Source: Streptomyces sp. BK340
GTDB lineage: Bacteria > Actinomycetota > Actinomycetes > Streptomycetales > Streptomycetaceae
Assembly: GCF_007827595.1 (NCBI RefSeq)
Contig: NZ_VISR01000003.1
Span: 310,001-374,000 of the forward strand
Direction of reading: 5' to 3'
Length of the DNA stretch: 64,000 bases
Shown here: positions 17,634-29,172 of the stretch, one piece after another
Numbering within the stretch: the stretch's first letter is position 1
Layout: each line of letters opens with the position of its first letter
The notes under the pieces: generated by a model
What the model was told of the DNA's origin: nothing
What the model saw: only the letters and a program-made list of their open reading frames with translations
The model's database searches: none
Made by a program: the position numbers and the translations under genes

Positions 17634-17671
17634 CGTGGCGGGCGGAGCCGGGCCCGGCTCCGCCCGCCACG
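17634..17671. terminator. 38-bp perfect palindrome, bidirectional terminator
   Basis: Nineteen-base arms with no mismatch and no spacer lie between the convergent MscS and M1 peptidase genes, seven bases from the peptidase stop. As RNA it would form an almost uninterrupted GC-rich stem from either strand, so it can end both transcripts. Confidence 0.8.
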
Positions 17672-17677
17672 GGTGCG

Positions 17678-19222
17678 TCAGAGCGTCGCCGAGTTCTCGT
17701 GCCAGTGGCCGCCGCGTCCGCTGTGCGGGGCCGCGAAGGACGAGCTGACCGGGTTCACCGTCCAGTCGGGGTGGCCGGGCATGCGCGGGGTCTTCGTGCC
17801 GTAGAGCCAGTCGCGCAGGAAGCCGGACTGGTCCTGGCCGGTGACCTCCGAGGCGACGGCGATGTAGTCGTCCGTGGACGCCGAGCAGTGGCGGAAGCGC
17901 TCCAGGAAGGTGCGCTCGACGGTGTGGAAGACGTCCTCGCCGACCAGCTCCCGGAAGGCGTACAGGACGAGCACGCCGCCCAGATAGCGCTGGCTGTCGA
18001 AGAGGTTGACGGCATTGGGCGCGGCGACCGGGCCCGAGTCGTGGCGCCACTGGTCGCCGCGGGCGTAGGTGTCCTTCATCCGGGCCTCCATCGTGGTGAG
18101 GCCCAGGGAGTCGGCCCAGCCGCGCTCGTAGCGGTAGAGGAGCCCGTAGAAGTCGGCGTGGCCCTCGTTCAGCCACAGGTCGGCCCACGTGGCGGGGCTG
18201 ACCAGGTTGCCGAAGTAGGAGTGGACCAGCTCGTGCATCATGTGCGAGCCGATCTTCTTCTCCTCCTGCAGCAGGAAGTTCGGTTTGTACAGGGTGAGGG
18301 TCTGGGTCTCGAGACCGGTGAAGTCGAAGGCCTTCGGGTCGTCGGAGTTGCACGGCAGCAGGCCGTACGTCTCGAACGGGAAGGCGCCCAGGCGGTCCTC
18401 CAGCCAGGTCACCAGGCCGGGGGTGAGGGCGAGGGCCGGTTCCAGGGCGGCGGCGCGGGCGGTGGGGACGACGTCGCGCAGGGGCAGGCCGTGCGGTCCC
18501 TCGCGGTCCTTGATCACGTAGTCGCCGACCGTGATCTGGACGAGTTCGGTGGCGATCGGCGCGGCCGAGCAGTACGAGTAGGCCGTACGGCCGCCGTCCA
18601 GCTCCTCGGTGCCGGTGAGCGTGCCGTTGGCGACGCCGCGCAGCCCGTTCGGAACGGTGATGCGGAAGCTGAAGTCCGCCTTGTCCGAGGGGTGGTCGTT
18701 GCACGGGAAGACGGTGTGCGCGGAGTTCGGCTGCGGGCAGATCGCGAAGCCGTCCTCGGTGGGGACCCAGGCGGTGTGCGCGAGGGTGCGGCGCGGGTCG
18801 GCGGAGTACTCCACGCGGACGGTCGCGACCGCCTTCTCCGGGAGCGGGCAGTCGGGCGTGACGCGCAGCTTCTCGTCCGCCTGCTCCCAGACGGCCTCGC
18901 GGCCGCCGACGCGCACGGAGCGTATGTCGAGGCCGAGGGCGTCGAGGGAGAAGCGGGTCAGTGCCCGGTCCATGCGGATGCGCAGGGTGGCGGTGGCGTC
19001 GACCAGCCTGGTCGTGGGGTCGTAGGCCAGGTCGAGGTGGTACGCCGACACGCGGTAGCCGTCGTTGCCGAGGGCCGGGAAGACCGGGTCGCCGAGGGTC
19101 TCCGGGCCCGGCTCCCCCGTGGGCCTGCCCGGGGCGGCCTGGGCCGGGGAGCCCAGGGCCAGCGCAGCCGTCGTACCGATCAGGACGGCCGCCGGGGCCG
19201 TCACTCGGGTGCGATATCTCAT
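17678..19222 (-). CDS. secreted M1-family zinc metallopeptidase
   Basis: Predicted exported aminopeptidase-like enzyme. Residues 1-29 are a signal peptide (AQA cleavage). The N-terminal beta domain is followed by the thermolysin-like domain with the zinc site H330-E331-x-x-H334 (HELVH) and the third ligand E353 in NEGHAD, the exact M1 spacing. The exopeptidase motif usually read GxMEN is replaced by GLETQ, as in a streptomycete subgroup, so specificity may differ from PepN. It has 514 residues and lacks the long C-terminal helical domain of PepN. The start has AAGGCGG upstream; a longer frame to 19456 runs through the promoter region. Confidence 0.88.
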   Translation of the reverse strand: MRYRTRVTAPAAVLIGTTAALALGSPAQAAPGRPTGEPGPETLGDPVFPALGNDGYRVSAYHLDLAYDPTTRLVDATATLRIRMDRALTRFSLDALGLDIRSVRVGGREAVWEQADEKLRVTPDCPLPEKAVATVRVEYSADPRRTLAHTAWVPTEDGFAICPQPNSAHTVFPCNDHPSDKADFSFRITVPNGLRGVANGTLTGTEELDGGRTAYSYCSAAPIATELVQITVGDYVIKDREGPHGLPLRDVVPTARAAALEPALALTPGLVTWLEDRLGAFPFETYGLLPCNSDDPKAFDFTGLETQTLTLYKPNFLLQEEKKIGSHMMHELVHSYFGNLVSPATWADLWLNEGHADFYGLLYRYERGWADSLGLTTMEARMKDTYARGDQWRHDSGPVAAPNAVNLFDSQRYLGGVLVLYAFRELVGEDVFHTVERTFLERFRHCSASTDDYIAVASEVTGQDQSGFLRDWLYGTKTPRMPGHPDWTVNPVSSSFAAPHSGRGGHWHENSATL

Positions 19223-19313
19223 CGTCCGCCTTTGCTCGGGCGGCCGGGGGGTCAGGCCCGGCCGCCGGTCGGTGGGCGATCGCGCATGGTCAGTGAGCGA
19301 TCTTTTGTCATGA

Positions 19314-21659
<2,346 letters not shown>

Positions 21660-21662
21660 CGC

Positions 21663-21727
21663 CCGCGGCGCCCGCGCCGCGGCCGTGAGTGAGCACCCGC
21701 CCCGGTCGGTACCCCCGGCCGGGGCGG
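21663..21727 (+). terminator. double hairpin after isocitrate dehydrogenase
   Basis: The first stem (21663-21682) has eight perfect base pairs, CCGCGGCG/CGCCGCGG, with a four-base loop. The second (21697-21727) pairs 13 bases with a single G-U around a five-base loop. Both begin within 40 bases of the icd stop. Confidence 0.7.
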
Positions 21728-21844
21728 AGCCATGTCCGGGGTGTGTGAACCCTGCGTGACAGGACCCGCGAGAACCTGTCGGGCGAAGCGCGTCCCGGTG
21801 AGGATCCTCCCGTCGGCACCAGCCCCCGCCCACGAGAGGCACCC

Positions 21845-22750
21845 ATGACCGAACCGGCCCACTGGGGCGTCAACCTCCCGCTGCCCGCGCACGCCCTGCC
21901 CGCGCACCGGCGTACCGTCGAGGCGTTGCCCGATCTCGGTTACACGGACGTGTGGACCGGTGAGGGCGGTGGCGTCGACGCGTTCACGCCGCTCGCCGCG
22001 GCGGCCGCCTGGCAGCCTCGGCTGCGGCTGGGGACGGGCGTGGTCCCGGTGTTCACCCGGGGTCCTGGCATCCTCGCCCAGACGGCCGCCGGCCTCGCCG
22101 CGCTGGCCGAGGGCCGGGTGCTGCTCGGTGTCGGCGCCTCCGTACCCGCCCACACCACCGCCCTCAACGGCGTCCCGCACGAGCGCCCCCTCGCCCGGGT
22201 GCGCGACACGGTCCGCTTCCTGAAGCAGGCGCTGCACGGGCAGGACGTCGGTGTCCTCGTGGGCGCCCTGCGGTCGAGGATGCGGCAGGTGGCGTACGAC
22301 GACGCGGACGGAGCCGTGCTCAACCTGCTGACCGAGGAGGACCTGCCGAAGGTCCTCGGCGCACCGCGCCCCGGCAAGGAGACGGTGCTCAAGCTGTTCC
22401 TGTGCCCGACGCCGGACGCCGCCCACGCCCGCCGGGCGGGCAGGAACTTCCTCGGCTGGATCCTCAACCAGAAGCCGTACCACGCCTTCCACGAGTGGCT
22501 CGGGCGTGGCGAGCTGCTCAAGGAGTCGTACGACCGTTTCCACGCCGGCGACCGCGCGGGCGCCGAAGCCACGCTGCCGCCGGAGCTGGTGGACGCCCTG
22601 TGGCTGCACGGCGAGCCGGCGGCCGTGCGGGAACGGATCCGCGCTCATCTGCACCCGGCAGTCACCACCGTGGTGCTGTACATCGCCCCGACGCCGGAAC
22701 TGGCACGGCAGCCCGGGCTGTTGCCGGATCTCCTCGCCCGACTGCGGTGA
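21845..22750 (+). CDS. LLM-class flavin-dependent oxidoreductase
   Basis: Luciferase-fold enzyme using reduced flavin or F420. The start WGVNLPLPAHALP, LRLGTGVVPVFTRGP and LAEGRVLLGVGAS fit the family's barrel strands. The 301-residue length is typical of single-subunit members, several of which use F420 in actinobacteria. ATG with GAGAGG upstream. It stands alone between the icd terminators and a hydrolase gene. No substrate is suggested by the neighbours. Confidence 0.82.
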   Translation: MTEPAHWGVNLPLPAHALPAHRRTVEALPDLGYTDVWTGEGGGVDAFTPLAAAAAWQPRLRLGTGVVPVFTRGPGILAQTAAGLAALAEGRVLLGVGASVPAHTTALNGVPHERPLARVRDTVRFLKQALHGQDVGVLVGALRSRMRQVAYDDADGAVLNLLTEEDLPKVLGAPRPGKETVLKLFLCPTPDAAHARRAGRNFLGWILNQKPYHAFHEWLGRGELLKESYDRFHAGDRAGAEATLPPELVDALWLHGEPAAVRERIRAHLHPAVTTVVLYIAPTPELARQPGLLPDLLARLR

Positions 22751-22881
22751 CGCGACGTAGGGTTGCGGCAACATGTCATGTGTGACGTCTTCATGTCACG
22801 TTTCGTACAGGCCTGTTCGGTCCTGTACCGCTGGCACCCTGAGCCTGCACCACAGCACGTCGACAACGCCTGGAGCAGCCC

Positions 22882-23673
22882 GTGACCGAGTCCGCCCCCT
22901 CGTTCGAACTCCGGCCCGGCGCCGCCGAATCGCCCGTGCTGCTGCACGTTCCGCATTCCGCGCGGGCGATCCCGGAGGACGTGCGCAAGGGGATCCTCCT
23001 CGACGACACGGCGCTCGGGGTGGAGCTGGACCACATCACCGACGCGCACACCGCCAGGATCGCCCAGCGGGCGGTGGAGCTGGCCGGGCTCACCCCCTGG
23101 CGGTTCGTCAACCGGCTGTCGCGGCTCGTCGTGGATCCGGAGCGGTTCCCGGACGAGCGGGAGGAGATGCTCGCCGTCGGCATGGGGGCGGTGTACACGC
23201 GGACCACGCACCGGGGCGAGCTGCGGGCCGCGGACACCGATCCCGAGCCCCTGGTCGAGCGGTACTTCCGGCCCTACGCGCGGGCGATGACGGAGGCGGT
23301 GGCGGGGCGGCTCGCCGCGACCGGGCGGGCGGTGGTGATCGACGTCCACTCCTACCCGAGCCGGCCGCTGCCGTACGAGCTGCACGGGACGGGTCCGCGG
23401 CCGCCCGTGTGCATCGGCACGGACGCCTTCCACACACCGCCCGAGCTGCGGGAGGCGGCGCGGAAGGCGTTCTCCGCGTGCGGGGACACCGGGCTGGACA
23501 GTCCCTTCGGCGGAACATACGTACCGCTGGAGTACTACGGGCGCGACCAGCGGGTGAGCGCGCTGATGGTGGAGATCCGGCGGGACACCTACATGACCGA
23601 GCCGGGCGGGCCGGCCGGACCGGGTCTGGAGGGTCTCGCCGCCGCGCTGGCCGCGCTCGTCGACGCCTTGTAG
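22882..23673 (+). CDS. N-formylglutamate amidohydrolase family protein
   Basis: Zinc hydrolase of the HutG/FGase family, which cleaves N-formylglutamate to glutamate and formate. Family motifs seen are LLHVPHSARAIPEDV near the start, DHITDAH (metal-binding aspartate and histidine), VNRLSRLVVDPERFPDE, VVIDVHSYPSRPLP and VEIRRDTYM at the C-terminus. No other hut genes are nearby, so in this host it may serve another N-acyl amino acid. GTG start. The 131-base gap upstream has repeated CATGTCA elements of unknown meaning. Confidence 0.85.
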   Translation: MTESAPSFELRPGAAESPVLLHVPHSARAIPEDVRKGILLDDTALGVELDHITDAHTARIAQRAVELAGLTPWRFVNRLSRLVVDPERFPDEREEMLAVGMGAVYTRTTHRGELRAADTDPEPLVERYFRPYARAMTEAVAGRLAATGRAVVIDVHSYPSRPLPYELHGTGPRPPVCIGTDAFHTPPELREAARKAFSACGDTGLDSPFGGTYVPLEYYGRDQRVSALMVEIRRDTYMTEPGGPAGPGLEGLAAALAALVDAL

Positions 23674-23740
23674 GCCTCCCGGCCGGAGCACTCCCGCGAC
23701 CGAGGAGACCGCACCCGCCGGCCAGGTCCGGTGATCCGGT

Positions 23741-24226
23741 TCAGGCCCGCAGCCACTCCGTGACGATCACCTCGCCGCCGGTCCGCAGCCGCAGGGCGAA
23801 CGGGCCGGCGGGCGGCTGCTCGCTGGTGAAGCGGCCGAGGGTGTCGACCGTGACCGGCCGGGCCGTCTGCGGGCCGCCCAGCACCTCGATGCGCGCCGAC
23901 TGGGGCGGCAGCACCTGGCCGATCAGCCCCTCCCCGGTGACCTCGACGTCGACGGTCAGCCCGCCCGCGCGGAAGGTCAGCATCCGCGGGGCGTCCGGCA
24001 CTCCCCTGACCGGCAGCGCGTCCACGAGCGAGTCGAAGGTCAGCTCGGCGATCCGGGCGTCCAGGTCGTGCAACGCATACGCCTCGAGGGCCAGTTGGCG
24101 CAGCTCGGCGGGAACGGGGTCCAGCACGGCGGCCGCCTGGCGCAGCTCCTCCTCCAGCAGATCGCCGTCGAACCCCGGGTCGTCGAAGTCCTCTTCGGGA
24201 AATCCGTTCCCGTGCACGCCGCTCAT
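23741..24226 (-). CDS. small protein coupled to the sigma factor; possible regulator or target
   Basis: The 161-residue product has no domain I can name. Residues about 15-60 are acidic and helical (LRQAAAVLDPVPAELRQLALEAYALHDLDARIAELT). Residues about 75-161 form short beta strands (MLTFRAGGLTVDVEV, LIGQVLPPQSARIEVL, GRFTSEQPPAGPFALRL) like a small beta-sandwich. Similar proteins are common beside actinobacterial ECF-like sigma factors. The start overlaps the sigma factor stop (ATGA), so the two are made together. That suggests it binds or restrains the sigma factor, but there is no transmembrane segment or zinc anti-sigma motif. This is inference. Confidence 0.7.
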   Translation of the reverse strand: MSGVHGNGFPEEDFDDPGFDGDLLEEELRQAAAVLDPVPAELRQLALEAYALHDLDARIAELTFDSLVDALPVRGVPDAPRMLTFRAGGLTVDVEVTGEGLIGQVLPPQSARIEVLGGPQTARPVTVDTLGRFTSEQPPAGPFALRLRTGGEVIVTEWLRA

Positions 24227-24798
24227 GCCGCCCCCCGTGCGTCCAGTCGGGCCCGCAGCCGGCGCAGACAGCGCTGGCGCAGGGGCCCGATGCTGCCGAC
24301 CGCGATACCGAGCGCGGCCGACACCTCCAGATAGCTCGGCGGCGGCGAGGCCATCAGCACCCGCAGCAGCTGCCTGCACCGCTCGCCGAGCGCCTCGAAC
24401 TCCTGCCACAGCCGGCGGATCCGCTCGGCCTGGTCCGCCTCCTCTTCGGCGTCGATCAGCGTCTGCTCGGGGGTCCGCTCCTCGCTCGCCCGGTCCAGCA
24501 CCTGCGGATCGTCCGTGAGCGTCAGCCGCGTCAGCCCTTTGAGCACCTTCAGGCACTCGTGCCGGGCCGTACTGGCCAGCCAGGCGCCCGCCTTGTCGGG
24601 CTCCCGGAGCCGGCCGAGGTGCTGGGCGAAACGGAACCACGTGGTCTGGTAGACCTCGTGCCCGTCCGCGTCCGAGAGCCGGTGCGCGCGCACCACCGAC
24701 CACACCAGCGGACTCATCCCTTCCACCAGCGCCTTCCAGGCCGCGGCGTCGCCGTCGACGGCAGACCGGACCAGCGCCCCGACCTCTGTACGGTCCAC
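24223..24798 (-). CDS. ECF-like sigma-70 family RNA polymerase sigma factor
   Basis: Alternative sigma factor of 191 residues. Region 2 includes DGHEVYQTTWFRFAQHL, the -10 recognition helix, and region 4 includes SYLEVSAALGIAVGSIGPLRQRCLRRLRARL, the helix-turn-helix for the -35. An acidic linker lies between (about residues 105-125). The GTG start was selected because longer readings cross into the S8 peptidase gene. It lies 59 bases after the peptidase gene and overlaps the next gene by four bases, forming an operon. Its target promoters are unknown. Confidence 0.85.
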   Translation of the reverse strand: MDRTEVGALVRSAVDGDAAAWKALVEGMSPLVWSVVRAHRLSDADGHEVYQTTWFRFAQHLGRLREPDKAGAWLASTARHECLKVLKGLTRLTLTDDPQVLDRASEERTPEQTLIDAEEEADQAERIRRLWQEFEALGERCRQLLRVLMASPPPSYLEVSAALGIAVGSIGPLRQRCLRRLRARLDARGAA

Positions 24799-24857
24799 GG
24801 CTCCACCCCTCGTGTACGGCACGTCATCGTACGCCGTGGAGCGGAGGGTTCCGGCCC

Positions 24858-26285
24858 TCATGCGGGCCCGGCCGGGGTCGCGACCTGAACCGGGCGCCAG
24901 GTGGGCGGCCGCAGCGCCGGGACATGCGCCCCGCGCACCTCGGCGGATTCCGTGAGGGAAGCGAGCAGTTGTGCGCGGGCCGCGCGCGGGTCGCGCTCCT
25001 TGTGAGCCGTCATGTGGGCGGCGACGAGCGCGGCGACGGCCGGGGTGGCGAACGAGGTGCCGCTCCACTGTGCGAGACCGTCGAACATGACCTGGTCGGG
25101 CTTGGCCGCGCTGCTCTCGCCCGGGTCGCTCAACACGCCGGTGTGGCGCGGGTACTGGCAGGTGCAGGCGTAGGTGGCGCCGAACCGGCAGGCGTCGTAG
25201 GTGGAGTGCTGGTACACGTACGGCACCGGGACGTCGAAGCCGGTGAGGGCACTGGTCAGGCGCTCACCCGGGGCGTAGACGTGCACCCAGGGGCCGTGGT
25301 TGCTGAAGCAGGCGCCCGACTCGCCGTCCCCGCGCAGCGCGCCGACCGACAGCACACTGTCCGCGTACTCCGGCAGGGCTCCGTAGGCGGCGGGCCAGAA
25401 CGGGGCGTCGCTGCCGTTGTTGCCCGCGGCGGCCACCAGCAGCGTGCGCTGCTCACGGAGTTCGCGCATGAACGCCTCGAGACCGATGAGGCTTTCACCC
25501 GACCCGGTGGTGGTGCCCGCGGAGAGGCTGATGATGTCGGGCCAGCCGCCCTCGTCGACGGCCTCGAACAGCTTCGCGCCGAACTCCGACTCCAGCATGG
25601 CGCCCACGTCGCCGAGGGTGCCCCGCACGGTGACGTCGGTGTTGGGCGCGACCGCCGCGACGATCCCGGCGATGAACGTGCCGTGGCCGACGTACTGCCG
25701 GAGCACTCCGTCGGGGCCGGTCTCGGTCACCTGCGGATCGCCCGTGGTGTGGGCGAGGAGCGGGTAGGACCGGTAGTCGTGCACCAGACCGGTGTCGATG
25801 ACGAGGACGCCGACGGCGGTGTCCGGGTCGTGGAGGCTCTCCTGGGACGCCGGGTTGGGCGGCTCGCTGCGCGGCGCGGGCACGGGCTCGTCACCGGGGC
25901 AGGCGTTGACCGGGGCGATGTGGATCACGTGGTTGCGGCGGACCAGCCGGCGTCCCTGGCGTCCCTCGGCCTCCCGGAGGGCGCGCAGGGCGTGCGGGAC
26001 GACGTCGTCGCCCTGGGCGGGGTCGCCGACCCGGATGCGGGTGACGCCGGTGCGGTTGGTGTCCGGGCCGGTGCGGCGCACGTGGTCGGGGACCAGGCCC
26101 CGGGTGTCGGTGAAATGGGTGCGCACGGTGTCCTCGACCAGCCGGGCCTCCTCACCGTCGCGGGCGAGGACGACACCCTTCTCGTAGAGGAAGTGGGCGT
26201 CGTCGTCCGGGCCCATGGCCAGCGGCACGTCGGGCATCGAGCGCTGGATGTGGTGGAACTGCTCGTGGAATCGCTGTGGTGCCAT
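24858..26285 (-). CDS. cytoplasmic subtilisin-like S8 serine peptidase
   Basis: Subtilase with the full catalytic triad: D164 in VLVIDTG, H201 in GHGTFIAG, S411 in SGTSFATP, plus the oxyanion asparagine in AAAGNNGSD. There is no signal peptide; the first 140 residues form an unrelated region with a helix-rich start (QRFHEQFHHIQRSMPDV) that could be a propeptide or interaction domain. A cysteine-containing insert (DACRFGATYACTCQY) lies before the serine. The gene is first in an operon with a sigma factor and is divergent from a TPR-CHAT (caspase-like) gene. That pairing recurs in actinobacteria and suggests a proteolytic signalling cascade inside the cell. Confidence 0.87.
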   Translation of the reverse strand: MAPQRFHEQFHHIQRSMPDVPLAMGPDDDAHFLYEKGVVLARDGEEARLVEDTVRTHFTDTRGLVPDHVRRTGPDTNRTGVTRIRVGDPAQGDDVVPHALRALREAEGRQGRRLVRRNHVIHIAPVNACPGDEPVPAPRSEPPNPASQESLHDPDTAVGVLVIDTGLVHDYRSYPLLAHTTGDPQVTETGPDGVLRQYVGHGTFIAGIVAAVAPNTDVTVRGTLGDVGAMLESEFGAKLFEAVDEGGWPDIISLSAGTTTGSGESLIGLEAFMRELREQRTLLVAAAGNNGSDAPFWPAAYGALPEYADSVLSVGALRGDGESGACFSNHGPWVHVYAPGERLTSALTGFDVPVPYVYQHSTYDACRFGATYACTCQYPRHTGVLSDPGESSAAKPDQVMFDGLAQWSGTSFATPAVAALVAAHMTAHKERDPRAARAQLLASLTESAEVRGAHVPALRPPTWRPVQVATPAGPA

Positions 26286-26344
26286 GGTGTGTCCTCCCCC
26301 TGAGACAGTGCTCCGACAGTCAGAGTCGCCCGTCGACCGATTGA

Positions 26345-26375
26345 TACAGCCCGCACGTACGCGCGGTACAGCCCG
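26345..26375. promoter_or_regulatory. direct repeat in the CHAT/S8 divergent promoter region
   Basis: TACAGCCCG occurs twice, 22 bases apart (two helical turns), in the 137-base gap between the divergent S8 and CHAT genes. The first copy is part of TTGATACAG, which also appears in the promoter region of the downstream LuxR gene. It may be a shared operator; the sites are short and could be chance. Confidence 0.25.
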
Positions 26376-26422
26376 AGGAGACCACGGAGAACCCGTGTGA
26401 CGAGTTTGCCCAGGCCACTACC

Positions 26423-29035
26423 ATGCGAGGGGTGACAGCGGGAAGCGAGTCGGTTCTTCAACTGCTGCCGATGGTGTTCGCCGACCCGGGCGAGGCCCGG
26501 GCACGCGCGGATCACGTACTGCACACCGATCCGTCGCCGCTGCACGCCAGCGTCGCGCATCAGGTACTGGGCATCTGGCAGCGGGACTTCGGCGATCTGA
26601 AGATCGCCCTGCGGCATCTGCGCCGGGCCCGGGACCTCGCCGCACGCGCCGAGTCGGCCGAGCGGGAGGCGGACGTGCTCGCCACGCTGGGGGTCGCACT
26701 GGTGCACGCGGGGCGCACGCGACAGGGGCTGGCGTCCTTCGAGCAGGGTGTCGCGAGGGGCAGCGGACACACCAGGGCACGGGTGCTGTACCGGCGGGCC
26801 TATGTGTGGTGGGTGCTGGGGCATCACCGGGAGTCCCTGGAGGACGTACGGCGGGCGCTTCCGGTGCTGCGGCACGCGGACGACGGCATCTGGACCGCGC
26901 GGGCGCTGACCCTGCGGGCCACGGTGCATCTGGCCCAGGGCGCGGTGGACCGGGCGGTCGCGGACTTCACGGCCGCCGAGCGGCTGTGGGAGACCACCGG
27001 CCAGGAGCACGACAAGGCGGACGCCGTGGAGAGCCGGGGCCTCGCCGCGTTCCGGTCGGGGGACATCCCGGCGGCGCTGCGGCTGCTGGACGAGGCCGAG
27101 GAGCGGTACGGCAAGCTCGGCACGCCCACGTTCATGCTGTCCATCCGGCGCTGCGAGGTGCTGATGGCGGCGGGACTCGCCCCCGAGGCGCTCGCGGAGG
27201 CGGACACGGCGATCGCGCTGCTGGACCGGATGGGCGGGCAGTCCACCCGCAAGGCCGAGCTGCTGCTGGCGGCCGCCCGTGCCGCCCGCTCGGCCGGGGA
27301 CCCGGAAACCGCCATCGCCCGCGCCGCCCATGCCGTACGGCTGTTCGCGGGGCAGCGGCGGACCTGGTGGGAGACACATGCCCGGCTGGTGCTGATCGAG
27401 GCGCGGACGGCCGCCGGGCGCGGCTCGCGGCGAATGGTCGCGGACGCGGCGGCGGTCGCCGAGCGGCTGGCCTCCTTCGGCTCGCCCGCGGCGCCCGAGG
27501 CCTCCCTGCTCGCCGGCCGGATCGCGCTCGCGCTCGGCCGGACGGACGAGGCGGAGCGACACCTGGCGGTCGCCGCGCGCAGCCGGCACGCCGGCCCCCC
27601 GCCGGCCCGTGTGACGGGCTGGGCCGCGCAGGCGCTGCGGGCCCGGGCGGCCGGTTCCGGGCGCGGCGTGCTGGAGGCCTGCCGGCGCGGCCTGGCCGTC
27701 CTCGACGACCACCGGATGACGCTCGGCGCCTCCGAGCTGCGGGCCCGCGCCACCGCCCAGGGCGCTGAACTCGCCGCGCTCGCCCAGGAGGCGAGCCTGG
27801 TGAACGGCGGTCCGCGGCGGCTGCTGGAGTGGAGCGAGCGCTGGCGGGCCACCGTGCTGTCCGCACCGCCCGCCCGGCCGCCCGCGGATCCGGTGCTGCT
27901 CGGCAGCCTGACCGCCTACCGGGAGATAGCCGCCCGCGCGGGGGAGGCACGCCGGGAGGGCCGTCCGGTCCCGGCCCTGGACCGTGAACAGCGGCGGCTG
28001 GAAAGGGAGATCCGCTCCCGCACCCACCACATGCGCGGCGACGGCCCGGGCGGGGGCGACCGCTTCGACGCGGGCCGCCTGCTGGACCGGCTGGGCGAGG
28101 CGCTGCTGGTCGAACTCGCCGTCGTGGACGGTCAGGTGCACATCCTGCTGTGCGGGCAGGGCCGGGTACGACGGTTCCCGGGCGGCCGGCTCGCGGAGGC
28201 GGTGGCCGAGGCCGAGCACGTACAGGCCGGGCTGCGCCGCCTGGCCCACCCCGGAGGAGAGGCGCGGCTGCCGCTGGTGGAGGCGGCGGGCCGGCGTCTG
28301 CAGGAGCTGCTGCTGGGCGGTGCCGTACCGCACCTCGGGTCCGGGCCGGTGGTGATCGTGCCGCCCGGCGCGCTGCACCGGGTGCCGTGGGCGCTGCTGC
28401 CCGCGCTGCGGGAGCGGGTGCTCAGCGTGTCCCCGTCGGCGGGCAGCTGGCTGCGGGCCCGGGAGACCGAGCCGCCGCCCGGCGGCCGGCACGTCCTGGT
28501 GCGCGGCCCCGGCCTCGCCACCGGCGGCGCCGAGGTGCCCGAACTGGCCGACCGGTACGGCACGGCGAAGGTCCTGGAGGGCGAGGCGGCTCAGGTTCCC
28601 CAGGTGCTGGAGGATCTCGACGGCGCGGCCCTCGCGCACCTGGCCGCGCACGGCACGTTCCGGGCCGACAGCCCCCTGTTCTCGGCCCTCCGGATGGCCG
28701 ACGGACCGCTGATCGTGCACGACTTCGAGCGCCTCGCCCGCAGCCCGTACCGGATCATCCTCTCCAGCTGCGACACCGCCCGCCTCGCCTCGGTCGGCGC
28801 CGACGAACTCCTCGGTCTGGTGACGGCGTTGCTCCCGCTGGGCACGGCCGGAGTCGTGGCGAGCAGCGCACCCGTCAACGACGCCGCGGTGGTCCCCCTG
28901 ATGCTCGCCCTCCACAAGGGCCTCGACGCGGGCCTGAGCCTGGCCGAGGCCCTGCGCGACGCCCGCGCCGCGCAGCCGGGCGACCCGGTCCACCAGGCGA
29001 CGGGGTGGGCGTTCGCGGCGTTCGGGGCGGCGTGA
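26423..29035 (+). CDS. TPR-CHAT protein (caspase-like peptidase)
   Basis: Large cytoplasmic protein of 870 residues. Residues about 1-450 are helical repeats of the TPR type (for example HQVLGIWQRDFGDLKIALRHLRRARDLA); residues about 560-870 are a CHAT domain of the caspase/separase clan. The catalytic histidine is H743 in LAAHGTF and the cysteine is C783 in ILSSCDTARLA, both in the expected beta-strand settings, so it should be active. CHAT peptidases cut a specific partner when the repeat domain senses a signal. The divergent S8 peptidase, sigma factor and small protein are the likely partners. ATG start chosen; a GTG nine bases downstream is an alternative. Confidence 0.9.
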   Translation: MRGVTAGSESVLQLLPMVFADPGEARARADHVLHTDPSPLHASVAHQVLGIWQRDFGDLKIALRHLRRARDLAARAESAEREADVLATLGVALVHAGRTRQGLASFEQGVARGSGHTRARVLYRRAYVWWVLGHHRESLEDVRRALPVLRHADDGIWTARALTLRATVHLAQGAVDRAVADFTAAERLWETTGQEHDKADAVESRGLAAFRSGDIPAALRLLDEAEERYGKLGTPTFMLSIRRCEVLMAAGLAPEALAEADTAIALLDRMGGQSTRKAELLLAAARAARSAGDPETAIARAAHAVRLFAGQRRTWWETHARLVLIEARTAAGRGSRRMVADAAAVAERLASFGSPAAPEASLLAGRIALALGRTDEAERHLAVAARSRHAGPPPARVTGWAAQALRARAAGSGRGVLEACRRGLAVLDDHRMTLGASELRARATAQGAELAALAQEASLVNGGPRRLLEWSERWRATVLSAPPARPPADPVLLGSLTAYREIAARAGEARREGRPVPALDREQRRLEREIRSRTHHMRGDGPGGGDRFDAGRLLDRLGEALLVELAVVDGQVHILLCGQGRVRRFPGGRLAEAVAEAEHVQAGLRRLAHPGGEARLPLVEAAGRRLQELLLGGAVPHLGSGPVVIVPPGALHRVPWALLPALRERVLSVSPSAGSWLRARETEPPPGGRHVLVRGPGLATGGAEVPELADRYGTAKVLEGEAAQVPQVLEDLDGAALAHLAAHGTFRADSPLFSALRMADGPLIVHDFERLARSPYRIILSSCDTARLASVGADELLGLVTALLPLGTAGVVASSAPVNDAAVVPLMLALHKGLDAGLSLAEALRDARAAQPGDPVHQATGWAFAAFGAA

Positions 29036-29172
29036 GGGCGGTGCGTCGGCAGCCGACGGTGGCGCGGTCAAGGGGCGCAGGGCTGCGTTGATCCGCTGCT
29101 CCGCCGCGTGGGCGCGACCCGTCACGCCGAAGCCGTGTTCGGCCGACGGCCTGCCGCGAAACGGCGAATCGC

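Noticed and set aside
22751..22881. Repeated CATGTCA motifs before the amidohydrolase gene as an operator
   Set aside because: Copies are short and irregularly placed, with no regulator gene adjacent.
24799..25068. Longer reading of the sigma factor
   Set aside because: It would overlap the S8 peptidase coding region and adds an arginine/proline-rich stretch lacking codon bias.
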